Assembly (NCBI GenBank): GCA_013178185.1
Contig: JABLXC010000004.1
Span: 124,001 to 188,000 of the forward strand
Length of the DNA stretch: 64,000 nt
Reading direction: 5' to 3'
DNA from: Anaerolineae bacterium
Lineage (GTDB): Bacteria > Chloroflexota > Anaerolineae > Anaerolineales > Anaerolineaceae
Position 1 is the stretch's first letter. Each line of letters starts with the position of its first letter. Of this stretch, positions 19,101 to 26,775 are shown one piece after another. The notes beneath the pieces are model-generated. The model made no database searches, was not told where the DNA came from, and saw nothing but the letters and a program-made list of their open reading frames with translations. The translations under genes were made by a program, and so were the position numbers.

Positions 19101-19280
19101 TGCCTCGGTGGGGCGGGGCTGGATCGTCACCTGGATTTCGGGCCGCCCGCTTGCCTGGGCGGTCTCCTGGATCAGATCAGCAAGCGCAGGATAAAAACTT
19201 TCCTCACGGGCATCGCCAGCGCGAAAGACATCTGCAATCTTCTCAAGATAAGTTCTGAAATGAGTTTTCTTCTGGTTCAT
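16152..19280 (-). CDS. Type ISP (single-polypeptide) restriction-modification enzyme
   Basis: A cytoplasmic protein of about 1042 residues combining nuclease-like, helical, methyltransferase and specificity parts. The N-terminus (GNPDFRVWDG, VGYIEAKPP) has the D...E-x-K pattern of a PD-(D/E)XK nuclease. The central region carries the N6-adenine methyltransferase motifs: motif I TLLDPAAGTMTFV and motif IV NPPYSGHS. The C-terminal about 400 residues (FDVRYTYYTG, RGFLCMPRPEVMRHML, YLYP) match the target-recognition domain seen in LlaBIII/LlaGI-type enzymes. No separate helicase domain is obvious, so it may instead be a related single-chain type IIG-like enzyme. A GTG two codons upstream is an alternative start. 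It would cut unmodified invading DNA and methylate host sites. Confidence 0.85.
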   Translation of the reverse strand: MNQKKTHFRTYLEKIADVFRAGDAREESFYPALADLIQETAQASGRPEIQVTIQPRPTEAGNPDFRVWDGASQIVGYIEAKPPTAELLDQFEDSAQLQRYRGTFPNLILTNFLEFRLYRDGQRVAIAKLGHQVILTKLQKIPPLAHEEEAWTLLDRFLGFTQPRLLTAEYLAVELAKRTRFLREVVKEELDKEQKTGSGQLLGFYEAFQKFLIGSLTTDDFADLYAQTVTYGLFAARTRAADGFSRLAAFHHIPPTIGILRDLFRFISLGEPPEEMAWIVDDIVQVLAGADVSEMMSQYYKEGKGDDPIVHFYETFLAHYDPEERERRGVYYTPDPVVSYIVRSLDLLLKGRFGHADGLASEGVTLLDPAAGTMTFVARAVEQAVREFAGKYGTGGREAFIRKHILGNFYAFELMMAPYAVGHLKMAFFLDELGHRLQGNERVPFYLTNTLDMNELEASQLPGLSSLAEESHLAGRVKQKQPILVILGNPPYSGHSANKGEWILRQIETYKQVDGKPLGEKNPKWLQDDYVKFLRFAQWKIEQAGRGVVGMITNHGYLDNPTFRGMRRSLMQTFDEIYLLDLHGNALKRERCPDGSPDENVFDIRQGVAIALLVKTGKQTEKSVRHAELWGTREDKYQWLKENDVIATPWAEIYPRPGFYLFVPRDEAELERYNAFPRVTDIFEKYSVGIVTARDSLTIHRAPQQVWTTALNFSQLEPELARQAYGLGKDARDWKVTLAQQDLRDSGPDWDKVVPILYRPFDVRYTYYTGRSRGFLCMPRPEVMRHMLAGENLALVTPRRMEYVGEWQHVFISKAVSEHVAVSLKTIDYHFPLYLYPQARQVDLFSALEPQQRQPNLHPQLLAALANAFGGPPAPEQIFYYIYAVLYAPAYREKYAHFLRSDFPRVPFTRDAALFDELATLGKKLADLHLLNSLDLDPPACRFEGTEDNRVVKVVYDTSKEQISINPAQVFAPVPPAVWEYTIGGYQVCEKWLKDRRGQSLTLDEIRTYCRIVTALAHTIEIQEQIDGMYPRLEQTLLSLKI

Positions 19281-19743
19281 GGTCACCCGGGTGTGTGCGC
19301 CCCACTATTAAATTGTGCAGAATTAAAAAACACCCTGCGAAGCGACATAGCGATACCTGAATTATAGCCTCTGAGCAAAATTAACACACAGCCAAACGGA
19401 CAAAGCCGGCAGATTTCCCCCTCAGAAACGGCGCCAGCGAACCCATGGAGTAACCGGCGCCGAATTCTCCGCCGCCAGCCCGCAAGGGCTTTCATGCAGT
19501 CGGGTGGGGTTTCAATTGGTTGAAGCTCTCTCATTTCGCAATCTCCCCATGGAAATTTGCGATGCGAACAGAACACAAGGCGCATCCCCGGAAATCGGAT
19601 TTATCGGTTCTGAATTTGGAAAGGCGAATGATCTATGACTATAAATCCTGGAACGACCGCGCTACCTTCGTTTTAGATAATCAGGATATGGACGGGTTCT
19701 TCATCGTCAAAGTTTACAAATAAATACCAATCACGCAATTTGC
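19281..19743. other. Non-coding stretch with a dispersed repeat
   Basis: About 460 bases upstream of the restriction enzyme. It contains the second hairpin repeat (19476-19514). A 67-codon plus-strand frame at 19520-19723 ends in WNDRATFVLDNQDMDGFFIVKVYK-like sequence but has no support as a gene. Confidence 0.4.
19476..19514 (+). repeat. Dispersed GCAA-loop hairpin repeat, copy 2
   Basis: Starts with the same 16 bases CAGCCCGCAAGGGCTT as copy 1 at 11750 and continues with TCGGGTGGGGTTTCAA, differing at a few positions from the copy 1 tail. The hairpin arms AGCCC/GGGCT and the GCAA loop are conserved. Confidence 0.5.
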
Positions 19744-19754
19744 TAAAAAAGATG

Positions 19755-19776
19755 CAGCGGTCATAACAGGCCGCTG
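19755..19776 (-). terminator. Terminator of the reductase operon
   Basis: On the minus strand CAGCGG and CCGCTG pair around a ten-base loop and are followed by CATCTTTTTTAGC. It lies about 75 bases after the last gene of the four-gene operon. Confidence 0.6.
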
Positions 19777-19851
19777 TCATTCTATTAAGATGCGATTCCG
19801 GCAGCCTCCTCCCGGTAACGCGCTCTCCGAAACGGGCTGTGGGGGAGGACT

Positions 19852-20448
19852 TCAACCTTTCTTGCCATGTCGTGGGCGGAAGATCAAAAGCCCAAGCAGG
19901 ATGAAGGTGGAAAGCGGCCAGACCCAGGCCAAATTGCCCGGTCCGCCTGCGCCGGTGCGGGCTGCCGTGCGGCGGATGCGCACCAGCCGGTAATCCTGCG
20001 TCACCCGTTCCAGCACCTCGGCGGGGATGGTGGCTGCTTCGATGCCCATGGCGCGGGCGGCAAAACCCGAATCGATCAGCACCTGGCGCAGGATGTTCAG
20101 GCGGTTCTGGTCATAGGAGACATCCTCGGCGATACCGTTCCACCAGCCATCCGGAAGCCAGACCTCGACATTGGGATTGTTGAGGATATTGCGGTACCAA
20201 TCGGTGATGGATCCAAAGCCGGCGGTGCAGTAGATATCCCCGTTGATGATGGAATAGTTAACGTTATTGTAGCGGCGTTTCCCGCTCTTGCGGCCGGTGT
20301 GGACGATCACCATAATCCGTCCCCCCACCTTCGGCCAAAAGTTCAGCCAGCCCCCCAATCCCAGCCGCCAGAGAGGTATCATGGCGCGGTTGATGAACTT
20401 CAAAGTCCGGCGCGCTTTTTGCTCGGTTTCAGGATCATAAAAAGTCAT
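19852..20448 (-). CDS. Deazaflavin (F420)-dependent nitroreductase/quinone reductase-like protein
   Basis: A 198-residue DDN-like protein with a GGAGGG ribosome site. The signature VHTGRKSGKRRYNNVNYSI is the cofactor-binding region of the F420H2-dependent quinone reductase family (split-barrel fold), followed by DWYRNILNNPNVEVWL. The C-terminal about 25 residues (WVWPLSTFILLGLLIF) form a membrane anchor, so it probably works at the inner membrane face on quinones or nitro compounds. The anchor is an addition to the usual family length of about 150 residues. Last gene of an operon with two nitroreductases. Confidence 0.82.
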   Translation of the reverse strand: MTFYDPETEQKARRTLKFINRAMIPLWRLGLGGWLNFWPKVGGRIMVIVHTGRKSGKRRYNNVNYSIINGDIYCTAGFGSITDWYRNILNNPNVEVWLPDGWWNGIAEDVSYDQNRLNILRQVLIDSGFAARAMGIEAATIPAEVLERVTQDYRLVRIRRTAARTGAGGPGNLAWVWPLSTFILLGLLIFRPRHGKKG

Positions 20449-20518
20449 CTTTCCCTCCTTCCGCCTTTTGCCAGGCTTCTTAAGTGTAGGTCGGTTTTAC
20501 GTTCTGCGTTCCCCCGTT

Positions 20519-21049
20519 TTACGATTCGGTTTTCCGGTAGGTTTGCCAGTGCACCCGGCGCTCGTCGAATTGTGTGCGGGGCGGTTTTTCCTCGGCGGGA
20601 TAGCCGATATATCCTACCCCCAGCGGCGTTACCTCCTCTGGTAGTTCCAGCGCGACCCGTACGGCATCGATCAGGTACTGGACGGGATACACACCGATCC
20701 ACACGCTGCCCAGTCCCAGGCTGGTCGCCGCGATCAGGATGTTTTGCAACGCGGCGCTGCAATCCTGCTGCCAGAAGAGCCGGGCGCACGAGTTGAGCGC
20801 CAGGGCAGGGTTCGCGCAGACCGCAATCGCCGCCGGAGCGTTGTACCGGCCATAGCGCAAGGCCTCTCGCAGCCGTTCCATGGCGGCCGGCTCTGTCACG
20901 GCGACGAATTCCCACGGCTGGCTGTTGCAGGCGCTCGGCGCAGCCATCGCGGCTTTGAGTAGCTCGGTCATCAACTCTTCGCTGACCGGCTGGCCGGTAT
21001 ATTGCCGGATGCTGCGGCGTTTGTAAAGGGTTTCGAGAGCAGCGTTCAT
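20519..21049 (-). CDS. Nitroreductase-family flavoprotein (paralog 2)
   Basis: A 176-residue FMN-dependent oxidoreductase. The N-terminal RRSIRQYTGQPV and SACNSQPWEFV motifs bind FMN, and GLGSVWIGVYP followed by GVGYIGYPAEEKPPRTQFDE is typical of small NADH-dependent nitroreductases. It is a clear tandem duplicate of the gene just upstream (both share the EEKPPRTQF-E-RVHW ending). They differ in the active site region: Cys/Asn here against His/Asn in the paralog. Confidence 0.9.
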   Translation of the reverse strand: MNAALETLYKRRSIRQYTGQPVSEELMTELLKAAMAAPSACNSQPWEFVAVTEPAAMERLREALRYGRYNAPAAIAVCANPALALNSCARLFWQQDCSAALQNILIAATSLGLGSVWIGVYPVQYLIDAVRVALELPEEVTPLGVGYIGYPAEEKPPRTQFDERRVHWQTYRKTES

Positions 21050-21106
21050 GAGGCTTGAAAAGTGTCCAAAATGTTGGCGAGCACTGGTTGGAGAGGGTTT
21101 TTCCCG

Positions 21107-21622
21107 CTAGAAATGCTCCCAATGGACGCGGCTTTCCTCAAACTGCGTGCGCGGGGGTTTTTCTTCCGCGGGAAAGCCGGTATAGACCAGCCCAAACGGT
21201 GTGACCTCAGGCGGCAGCCCCAAAATGCGGCGCACCAGTTTTACGCTGCTTGCTTTGGGATAAATGCCGATCCACACCGCCCCCAGACCAAGGCCGGGCG
21301 CGGCGATCAACATGTTCTCTAGGGCTGCCGCGCAGTCCTGCACCCACCAGCGCTTGCTGGAAGGCGAACTGGCAATGGCGGGGTTGTAGCAAACCGCGAT
21401 GGCGGCAGGGGCGTTGTGCTTGCCGTATTTCAGATGGCTGCGCAGTTTGGCCATCGTGGCCTCATCCGTGATGACCACAAACTCCCACGGCCGGCCGTTG
21501 TGCGCGCTGGGGCCCGCCATGGCAGCTTGCAAGAGCTGGAGGAGCAAATCCTTTGGAACTGGCTTCTCCTCGTATTTTCGAATGCTCCTGCGCCTGAAAA
21601 TGGCCTCCAGGATTGCGCTCAT
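21107..21622 (-). CDS. Nitroreductase-family flavoprotein (paralog 1)
   Basis: A 171-residue FMN-binding nitroreductase: RRSIRKYEEKPVP, GPSAHNGRPWEFVVI, GLGAVWIGIYP and GFPAEEKPPRTQFEESRVHW. GGAG lies upstream of its ATG, and the gene begins four bases after the NYN gene ends, so the two are translated from one message. Small nitroreductases of this kind reduce quinones, nitroaromatics or similar xenobiotics. Confidence 0.9.
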   Translation of the reverse strand: MSAILEAIFRRRSIRKYEEKPVPKDLLLQLLQAAMAGPSAHNGRPWEFVVITDEATMAKLRSHLKYGKHNAPAAIAVCYNPAIASSPSSKRWWVQDCAAALENMLIAAPGLGLGAVWIGIYPKASSVKLVRRILGLPPEVTPFGLVYTGFPAEEKPPRTQFEESRVHWEHF

Positions 21623-21626
21623 CTTG

Positions 21627-22436
21627 TTATGTCTCCTTCAGGCGGACGTAAATGACCGATGTGCCGTCCGGGCTCTTTACCTCTTTCACTTCAAAAACAT
21701 GCGGCAGGGCCGTGATCAGCAAAGAAAGTTGTTTGTAGCCGTAGGTACGGGCATCGAAACCGGGATCAAGCTGGCGCAAGTGGTGTCCCAGCGTCCCGAG
21801 AAAGGCCCAGCCATCCTCTCCGGATGCGATGTCGAAAGCCGATTTGAGCAGCGGGATGGGATCGGGGGTTGGGCCTGGTTCCGGCGTGATCTCCGGTTCC
21901 GGCGCGGTCTCGGTCGCGGTGGGCTGCGTCGTCTGGCCCTTGCGCCTTGGAGTCCTCTTGGCGGGCTGCTGCTCTTCCTGCGGCATCAGGTTCTGGGTAT
22001 AGACGAAAATATCGCAGGCGTTGACAAAGGCGCGCGGGGTTGATTTTTTGCCAATCCCCATCACAAAGAAACCCTTCTCGCGGATGCGCGTTGCCAGCCG
22101 GGTGTAGTCGCTGTCGCTGGAGACCAGGCAGAAGCCATCCACGCCGCCGGCATACAGGATATCCATCGCGTCAATAATCATGGCGCTGTCGGTAGCGTTC
22201 TTTCCGGTGGTGTAGCGGAACTGCTGGATGGGCTGGATGGCGTAGGTTTGCAGCTTGTCTTTCCATCCCCCCATGTTCGAGGCTGTCCAGTCGCCGTAAA
22301 TACGCCGGATGGTAATCAGGCCATATTTACTGGTCTCCGCCAGCATCTTTTCGGTCAAGGAAGGTTGGGCGTTATCGCCGTCGATAAGCATGGCGATGCG
22401 CCGGTTGTTTTCTGGTTTATCTCTTAAATTTGCCAT
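21627..22436 (-). CDS. NYN-domain ribonuclease-like protein with C-terminal LOTUS/OST-HTH-like domain
   Basis: A 269-residue protein of the LabA/DUF88 type. The PIN-like NYN core has its acidic metal site spread over MLIDGDNAQPS, NATDSAMIIDAMD and SSDSDYTRLATRIREKG. A Pro/Thr/Glu-rich linker (about residues 150-185) leads to a small C-terminal domain (GWAFLGTLGHHLRQLDPGFDARTYGYKQL) that reads as an OST-HTH/LOTUS RNA-binding module. This combination suggests RNA cleavage or binding. First gene of the reductase operon. Confidence 0.87.
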   Translation of the reverse strand: MANLRDKPENNRRIAMLIDGDNAQPSLTEKMLAETSKYGLITIRRIYGDWTASNMGGWKDKLQTYAIQPIQQFRYTTGKNATDSAMIIDAMDILYAGGVDGFCLVSSDSDYTRLATRIREKGFFVMGIGKKSTPRAFVNACDIFVYTQNLMPQEEQQPAKRTPRRKGQTTQPTATETAPEPEITPEPGPTPDPIPLLKSAFDIASGEDGWAFLGTLGHHLRQLDPGFDARTYGYKQLSLLITALPHVFEVKEVKSPDGTSVIYVRLKET

Positions 22437-22522
22437 AAATTGTTAATCCTCGTTTGTTAATACTATCATACCATAGCACACTATTTACGAGAGAAAGAAT
22501 AATGAAGGCTTTCCTTCCTTAC

Positions 22523-22552
22523 TTGACAAAGGAGAAAGGGCAAGGATATACT
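22523..22552 (+). promoter_or_regulatory. Promoter of the SPFH operon
   Basis: TTGACA at 22523-22528 and TATACT (22547-22552), separated by 18 bases; 11 of 12 consensus positions match. The leader to the first ATG is about 40 bases with GAAGGCGGG as ribosome site. Confidence 0.6.
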
Positions 22553-22600
22553 GGTTTCATTGACTCCGAATTTAATGCCAGTCTCTGTTGAAGGCGGGTT

Positions 22601-24331
22601 ATGCTGCTGAGCGATCGCGACTCTCGCAGATTTAGACCTCGGCCCTGGATGCTGCCGGTGGGGATGCTCTTGCTGTTCATCCTCCTGTTCTGGCGCGAGG
22701 TGATCAGCGTCGTATGGCTTTTTTGGACGATCTTCATCACCGTATTGGGTTTTGAGCCGGGGCAGATCCCGCCGGATCTTGGATATTCGATCCAGGTCAT
22801 TTGCTTCAATTCCATTTTGGGTTTTTTGTGGGTCTTCATTAGCTGGCTGATCCTGACCTCCAGCCAGGCCTTGCTGCCTGTGCGCGTGCCATTGGAGTAT
22901 GAACCGGGCCAGTTCAGGCTGGTGGACCGCTTTCAAGAAATTTATCGCACCGCTTTCCATCTTTTATTACACACCTTTCACATTCATGGCCGGGCGGTTT
23001 TTGTGCGCGATGGCCAGCAGATCGACTCGCCAGGCGAGTTTAACCGCAGGGGCTTTGGCGTGACGGTGGTTGATTTTAACAGCGCCGTAGTATTCGAAGA
23101 GCAGATCCCACCGCCGGGCCTCTTGCGGGCGCTGGTCAATATGCTGATGAACATCCTGGCGTCGCTGGGATTGTGCGACCGTTTCGAATCGCCGCGCGTG
23201 CGGGGACCTGGCATTGTGTTCACGCGCCCGCTGGAGCGCATTCGCGCCGTGGTAGACCTGCGCAAACAGTTCCGTATGCGGATGGCTGTGCCGTGTTACA
23301 CCCGTGAAGGGATCGAATTGAAAGCCAATGTTTGGGCGCTTTTCACCGTTGGGCAGGAACCCGATGTGATCCAGGTCGGTTACGTGGGCGAGTTGCGCAA
23401 AGAGAATTTGCGGGCGTTGACGTTCGAAAAAACGTCGGATGGCAGTCGCCTGCGCCTTGTAAAGGTTTCTGACGACCTGGACGAAGCTGACCGCCGCGAG
23501 ATTCATCAATATGCCCGCGTAGCCGGGCGGCTGGAAGAAATCAGGGAATACGCCGACTTGCCCGCCCCAAGCCGCTGGCCGGTCTTCAACCCGCAACGCG
23601 TGTTTGCGGCGGTGTTTGCGCAGGCGCGCGGTAATGAAAACGAGCTGGTGCCCTGGGTAGACCTGCCCACCGCTGTCGCTGCGGAATTGTTCCGCGAGGT
23701 GATCTCAACGATCAATTACGAGGATTTATATAAGGGGCAGGATCCAAACCGATTTCCACTACCCGAAGTCAAAGCACGTTTGCGCCTTGCCATGCAGAAT
23801 AACGGCATCCTTTCTTACCGGGTCATCTATCACCGGGAAAGGCGGGGGCTGGAGGTTGGCAGCGAATACGACCTTCAGGAGCTGCGCGCCACCGCCGTCC
23901 AGCCTTTGAGGAATTCAAAGGTCCTGCGCGACCGGGGGATCAAAGTGATTGCCAGCGGTTTTGGGGATCTGACGCCCCTCTCTCCGGAGGTGTGGGAGCA
24001 GCGGGTGGATAACTGGAGCGCTCCCTGGGTGCGCGAGATGGCGATCGTGCGGGCGGAGACCGACCTGGAAGTCGGGCGGATACGCTCGCAAGCCAGGGCG
24101 CAGGCGCAGCAGCAGTTGTTCCACAGCCTCAGGCGGCTTTTCGAGGACACCAACCTGACCGAAGAGGCGCTTGTGATCCGCGTTTACCAGTCGCTGGAAC
24201 AGGCCGCAGCCAACCCGCTGACGCGACAGTTGCTTCCTTCGAACACGGTGGATATGATGCGCAACATTCATAACTGGCTGCTGCCTGGCGACGCCGCCGC
24301 CGGTAGATTCTCACAGGGGCCGCAGCCATGA
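22601..24331 (+). CDS. SPFH/band-7-like membrane protein A
   Basis: A 576-residue membrane-anchored protein. Two pairs of hydrophobic segments (about residues 18-50 and 62-90) are followed by a cytoplasmic region with SPFH-like features: a beta-rich stretch GRAVFVRDGQ...VTVVDFNSAVVFEEQ, GPGIVFTRPLERIRAVVDLRKQFR, and VPCYTREGIELKANVWALFTV, the typical core in which proteins recall treatment of RDGI. A charged helix (RAETDLEVGRIRSQARAQAQQQL) ends it, as in flotillin/prohibitin relatives. The next gene overlaps by four bases (ATGA) and encodes a second SPFH protein, so a hetero-oligomeric membrane scaffold is likely. Function is inferred from the fold. Confidence 0.72.
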   Translation: MLLSDRDSRRFRPRPWMLPVGMLLLFILLFWREVISVVWLFWTIFITVLGFEPGQIPPDLGYSIQVICFNSILGFLWVFISWLILTSSQALLPVRVPLEYEPGQFRLVDRFQEIYRTAFHLLLHTFHIHGRAVFVRDGQQIDSPGEFNRRGFGVTVVDFNSAVVFEEQIPPPGLLRALVNMLMNILASLGLCDRFESPRVRGPGIVFTRPLERIRAVVDLRKQFRMRMAVPCYTREGIELKANVWALFTVGQEPDVIQVGYVGELRKENLRALTFEKTSDGSRLRLVKVSDDLDEADRREIHQYARVAGRLEEIREYADLPAPSRWPVFNPQRVFAAVFAQARGNENELVPWVDLPTAVAAELFREVISTINYEDLYKGQDPNRFPLPEVKARLRLAMQNNGILSYRVIYHRERRGLEVGSEYDLQELRATAVQPLRNSKVLRDRGIKVIASGFGDLTPLSPEVWEQRVDNWSAPWVREMAIVRAETDLEVGRIRSQARAQAQQQLFHSLRRLFEDTNLTEEALVIRVYQSLEQAAANPLTRQLLPSNTVDMMRNIHNWLLPGDAAAGRFSQGPQP

Positions 24332-25662
24332 ATTTCTTAAGACGCCTGGAACAGTTCTTAGAAAGAACGCGCCAGCAGATCCTCGAGACGCTGTTGACCA
24401 ACGCTGAGCTCGTCCAAAGTTTGCTTGGGTTGGCGCGGCTGGCGCTGTTGGCGCTCATCCTGGTCATGTTCATTTTGTTAGGCGCAGAACTTTTTGAGGA
24501 TTTTGGCCAGATCAACGCCGCCGGGCGAGCGCAGATGATCCAGCAGACCAACCCGTTCTTTCGCGACGTGCCCCTCTGGATTCTGGCGCTGGTGGTGTTC
24601 GTCATTGATCCTCATACGATCCGCTATACGGTTGCTCCGCTGTTGGCAATTGTGATCATCGTGATGCGCGGCGCGGCCTTCGTCGCGGATGTGTACAACA
24701 TCCCCTGGCGGGATGCGCTGCGGTATCTTCTGGCTTCTCTTTTCGCAGTGGGGTACCCGCAACTGACGATTGACGGCGGTGAGATGCGACCGCGCGACCG
24801 CAAGACGAACCTGCTTGACCATATCGGTGGGCCAGGCTATGCGCTGATCCAACCTGGCAACGCCGTCTTGTTCCGCTGGCTGCGCCGGCCCTCGCGGGTG
24901 AGCATCGCATCCAGTTATTTCATGTCCCCATTCGAGCGATTTGGCCTGATCGTTAATTTGGACGAGCAGCACGGGCACGTAGAAGAAGTCTCTACCCTGA
25001 CACGCGACGGAATCCGGCTGCGGTTGCAGGACATTCATTTCCGCTATCAAATTCTCCCCGCCGTCCGGAATGGGCGGCCCGTACGGCGCTCTTTGCAGGA
25101 TCCCTTTCCGGTTTCCGAAGAGGCGATCGAAAATATGGCCAATAACCTTTCCGTCACCGAGGACGGCCTGGATTCCTGGCGGAAAGCCGTTCAACGGGTG
25201 ACGGTCGGCGCCATCGTGGATTACATCAACGCCCACACGCTGGATTTTCTGACGGCGCCGCGTGAGAAAGAACAGGACCCCCGTCAGCGCATCCAGGAGG
25301 AGTTGTTCTCCGCAGGCAGCCGCCGGGCGTTGGCCAATCTGGGGGCTGAGCTTTTATGGGTAGACCTGGGGCATTTCGATATCCAGGAGGAAGCGGTTGA
25401 CCGCAAGCGCCTTGACCTGTGGGCAGCCAGCCTGCGCGGAGAGGCGGACGCCGAGCGAGCGATCGGTGAAGCCAAGACGCTGGCTTATCAAGAACTGGGA
25501 CGGGCTGAAGCCCAGGCGGAATTGATTGTCAGCATTTCCCGCGCGCTGGAAGATATTGATCTGACAGAGAAGAACCCATCCAGGTTGCGCAAGCTGCTGC
25601 TGGTGCGCGCCGCTCAGGTATTGGATGCAATGGCGCAGGATGGCAGCGGCGTGGTGGAGTAA
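24328..25662 (+). CDS. SPFH/band-7-like membrane protein B
   Basis: A 444-residue partner of protein A. After a short coiled N-terminus come a hydrophobic helix (about residues 27-50) and further segments between residues 75 and 120. The SPFH-like part runs through GPGYALIQPGNAVLF, EEVSTLTRDGIRLRLQDIHFRYQI and VGAIVDYINAHTLDF, then a helical region with RGEADAERAIGEAKTLAYQE, typical of the prohibitin C-terminal helix. Translation is coupled to protein A by a four-base overlap, and it shares the EDxxLTE(E/K) helix near the end (EDTNLTEEA in A, EDIDLTEKN in B), supporting common origin. Confidence 0.72.
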   Translation: MNFLRRLEQFLERTRQQILETLLTNAELVQSLLGLARLALLALILVMFILLGAELFEDFGQINAAGRAQMIQQTNPFFRDVPLWILALVVFVIDPHTIRYTVAPLLAIVIIVMRGAAFVADVYNIPWRDALRYLLASLFAVGYPQLTIDGGEMRPRDRKTNLLDHIGGPGYALIQPGNAVLFRWLRRPSRVSIASSYFMSPFERFGLIVNLDEQHGHVEEVSTLTRDGIRLRLQDIHFRYQILPAVRNGRPVRRSLQDPFPVSEEAIENMANNLSVTEDGLDSWRKAVQRVTVGAIVDYINAHTLDFLTAPREKEQDPRQRIQEELFSAGSRRALANLGAELLWVDLGHFDIQEEAVDRKRLDLWAASLRGEADAERAIGEAKTLAYQELGRAEAQAELIVSISRALEDIDLTEKNPSRLRKLLLVRAAQVLDAMAQDGSGVVE

Positions 25663-25668
25663 GGTGGA

Positions 25669-26775
25669 ATGATCACGCTTTCACGCGCTTTTTCCTGGTT
25701 AAATCAATTCAGCGTCTCTCATTTGACCCCCGCTATCCGCCGTGAGGTAGATGGCTGGGCGGATCAATCGATCAGCGACTATACCTTTGCCGGGATCAAG
25801 CTGCGGACGCTGCAAGCGATCACAGACCTGGACCCGCTGGAGCGTCCAGAGGCGTTGCTGGCGGCGGCGCTGGCAGAGCAGCAGCGCGACCAGTTAGAGG
25901 CCAGCCGGGCGTCAGTGCGCGAGGCGCTGGCGCTTTACCCTGAAAACGCCGCCAACCGTCACAGGCGGGCGGTAGGCCTTTGGATGTTAGGGATGCTGGA
26001 ATACCAGGCTTTGGAGAACAACACCGCTTATTCCTGCTGGCAGGCGGCCAGGCAAATCTTTCAAGAACTGGCTGCCGAACAGGTGCGCCGCAGGAATCCC
26101 CAGCAGGCGCGCTGGTATCATGATCGCTTGTGGGATATGAATGTAGATCTGGCGCTCAGGGCGGAGGAAGCGTTCACCTGGTTGAACCTGTTTCCGCCGG
26201 ACTTTGCCCAGGGGGGGCGGCTTCGGTCGTCGCGCCTTAGGGTACAGGGGATGGGGGCCGCGGTCGCACCGAAAGGGGATGTGGACGCGCATCTGCGAGG
26301 GTTGATCGCGAGACCGCAGCCGGATGCTCCGGTGTACGTGGTGGTTGACAAGGTCATTGACCATGCCCAGCGCCATCGCTTTGCCTCAGCCAGAAAGTTC
26401 ATGGACCAGCTAAAATTCCTGGCAGATCGCTCGTCCGATCCCGGCGAGAGACCGGAAACCTGGCTTGAGTGTGGATTGGCGGCGCACCAGATGGACATGC
26501 ACGAAGAGGCGGTCGAGCTGCTGCGCCATGCTGCGGCGATGTTCCCGCAGCGCTCTCACCAGCAGGCGGTGACGTATTGGATGATCGGGGCAGTGTTGTG
26601 GCGCATGCCAGACCGGCGGCGCGAGCTCATCCCTTATTGGAACCAGGCCATCGAGATTTTTCGAGAACTGGAGGAGAAGGCGGATCATCAGGATCGCCAG
26701 GAGCGCTGGGAATGGTATCACCGGCTGCTCGAAATTCTTCCGGTGGCGTTGGAAAGGCAAGCGGCGCGCTTGTAG
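25669..26775 (+). CDS. Tetratricopeptide-like helical repeat protein
   Basis: A 368-residue, largely helical, soluble-looking protein with no signal or membrane segment. Two repeat blocks are visible: residues about 45-160 (LERPEALLAAALAEQQRDQLEASRAS, then IFQELAAEQVRRRNPQQARWYHDRLWDM) and about 255-365 (ERPETWLECGLAAHQMDMHEEA, then IFRELEEKADHQDRQERWEWYHRLLEI), which are related to one another and look like an ancient duplication of TPR-type helices. It follows the SPFH genes by six bases, so it is probably the adaptor of that complex. Its last 149 bases overlap the end of the convergent ATPase gene. Confidence 0.65.
   Translation: MITLSRAFSWLNQFSVSHLTPAIRREVDGWADQSISDYTFAGIKLRTLQAITDLDPLERPEALLAAALAEQQRDQLEASRASVREALALYPENAANRHRRAVGLWMLGMLEYQALENNTAYSCWQAARQIFQELAAEQVRRRNPQQARWYHDRLWDMNVDLALRAEEAFTWLNLFPPDFAQGGRLRSSRLRVQGMGAAVAPKGDVDAHLRGLIARPQPDAPVYVVVDKVIDHAQRHRFASARKFMDQLKFLADRSSDPGERPETWLECGLAAHQMDMHEEAVELLRHAAAMFPQRSHQQAVTYWMIGAVLWRMPDRRRELIPYWNQAIEIFRELEEKADHQDRQERWEWYHRLLEILPVALERQAARL

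Noticed and set aside
19520-19723. 67-codon plus-strand gene in the gap after the restriction enzyme
   Set aside because: No ribosome site, no family resemblance and only short length; not supported.
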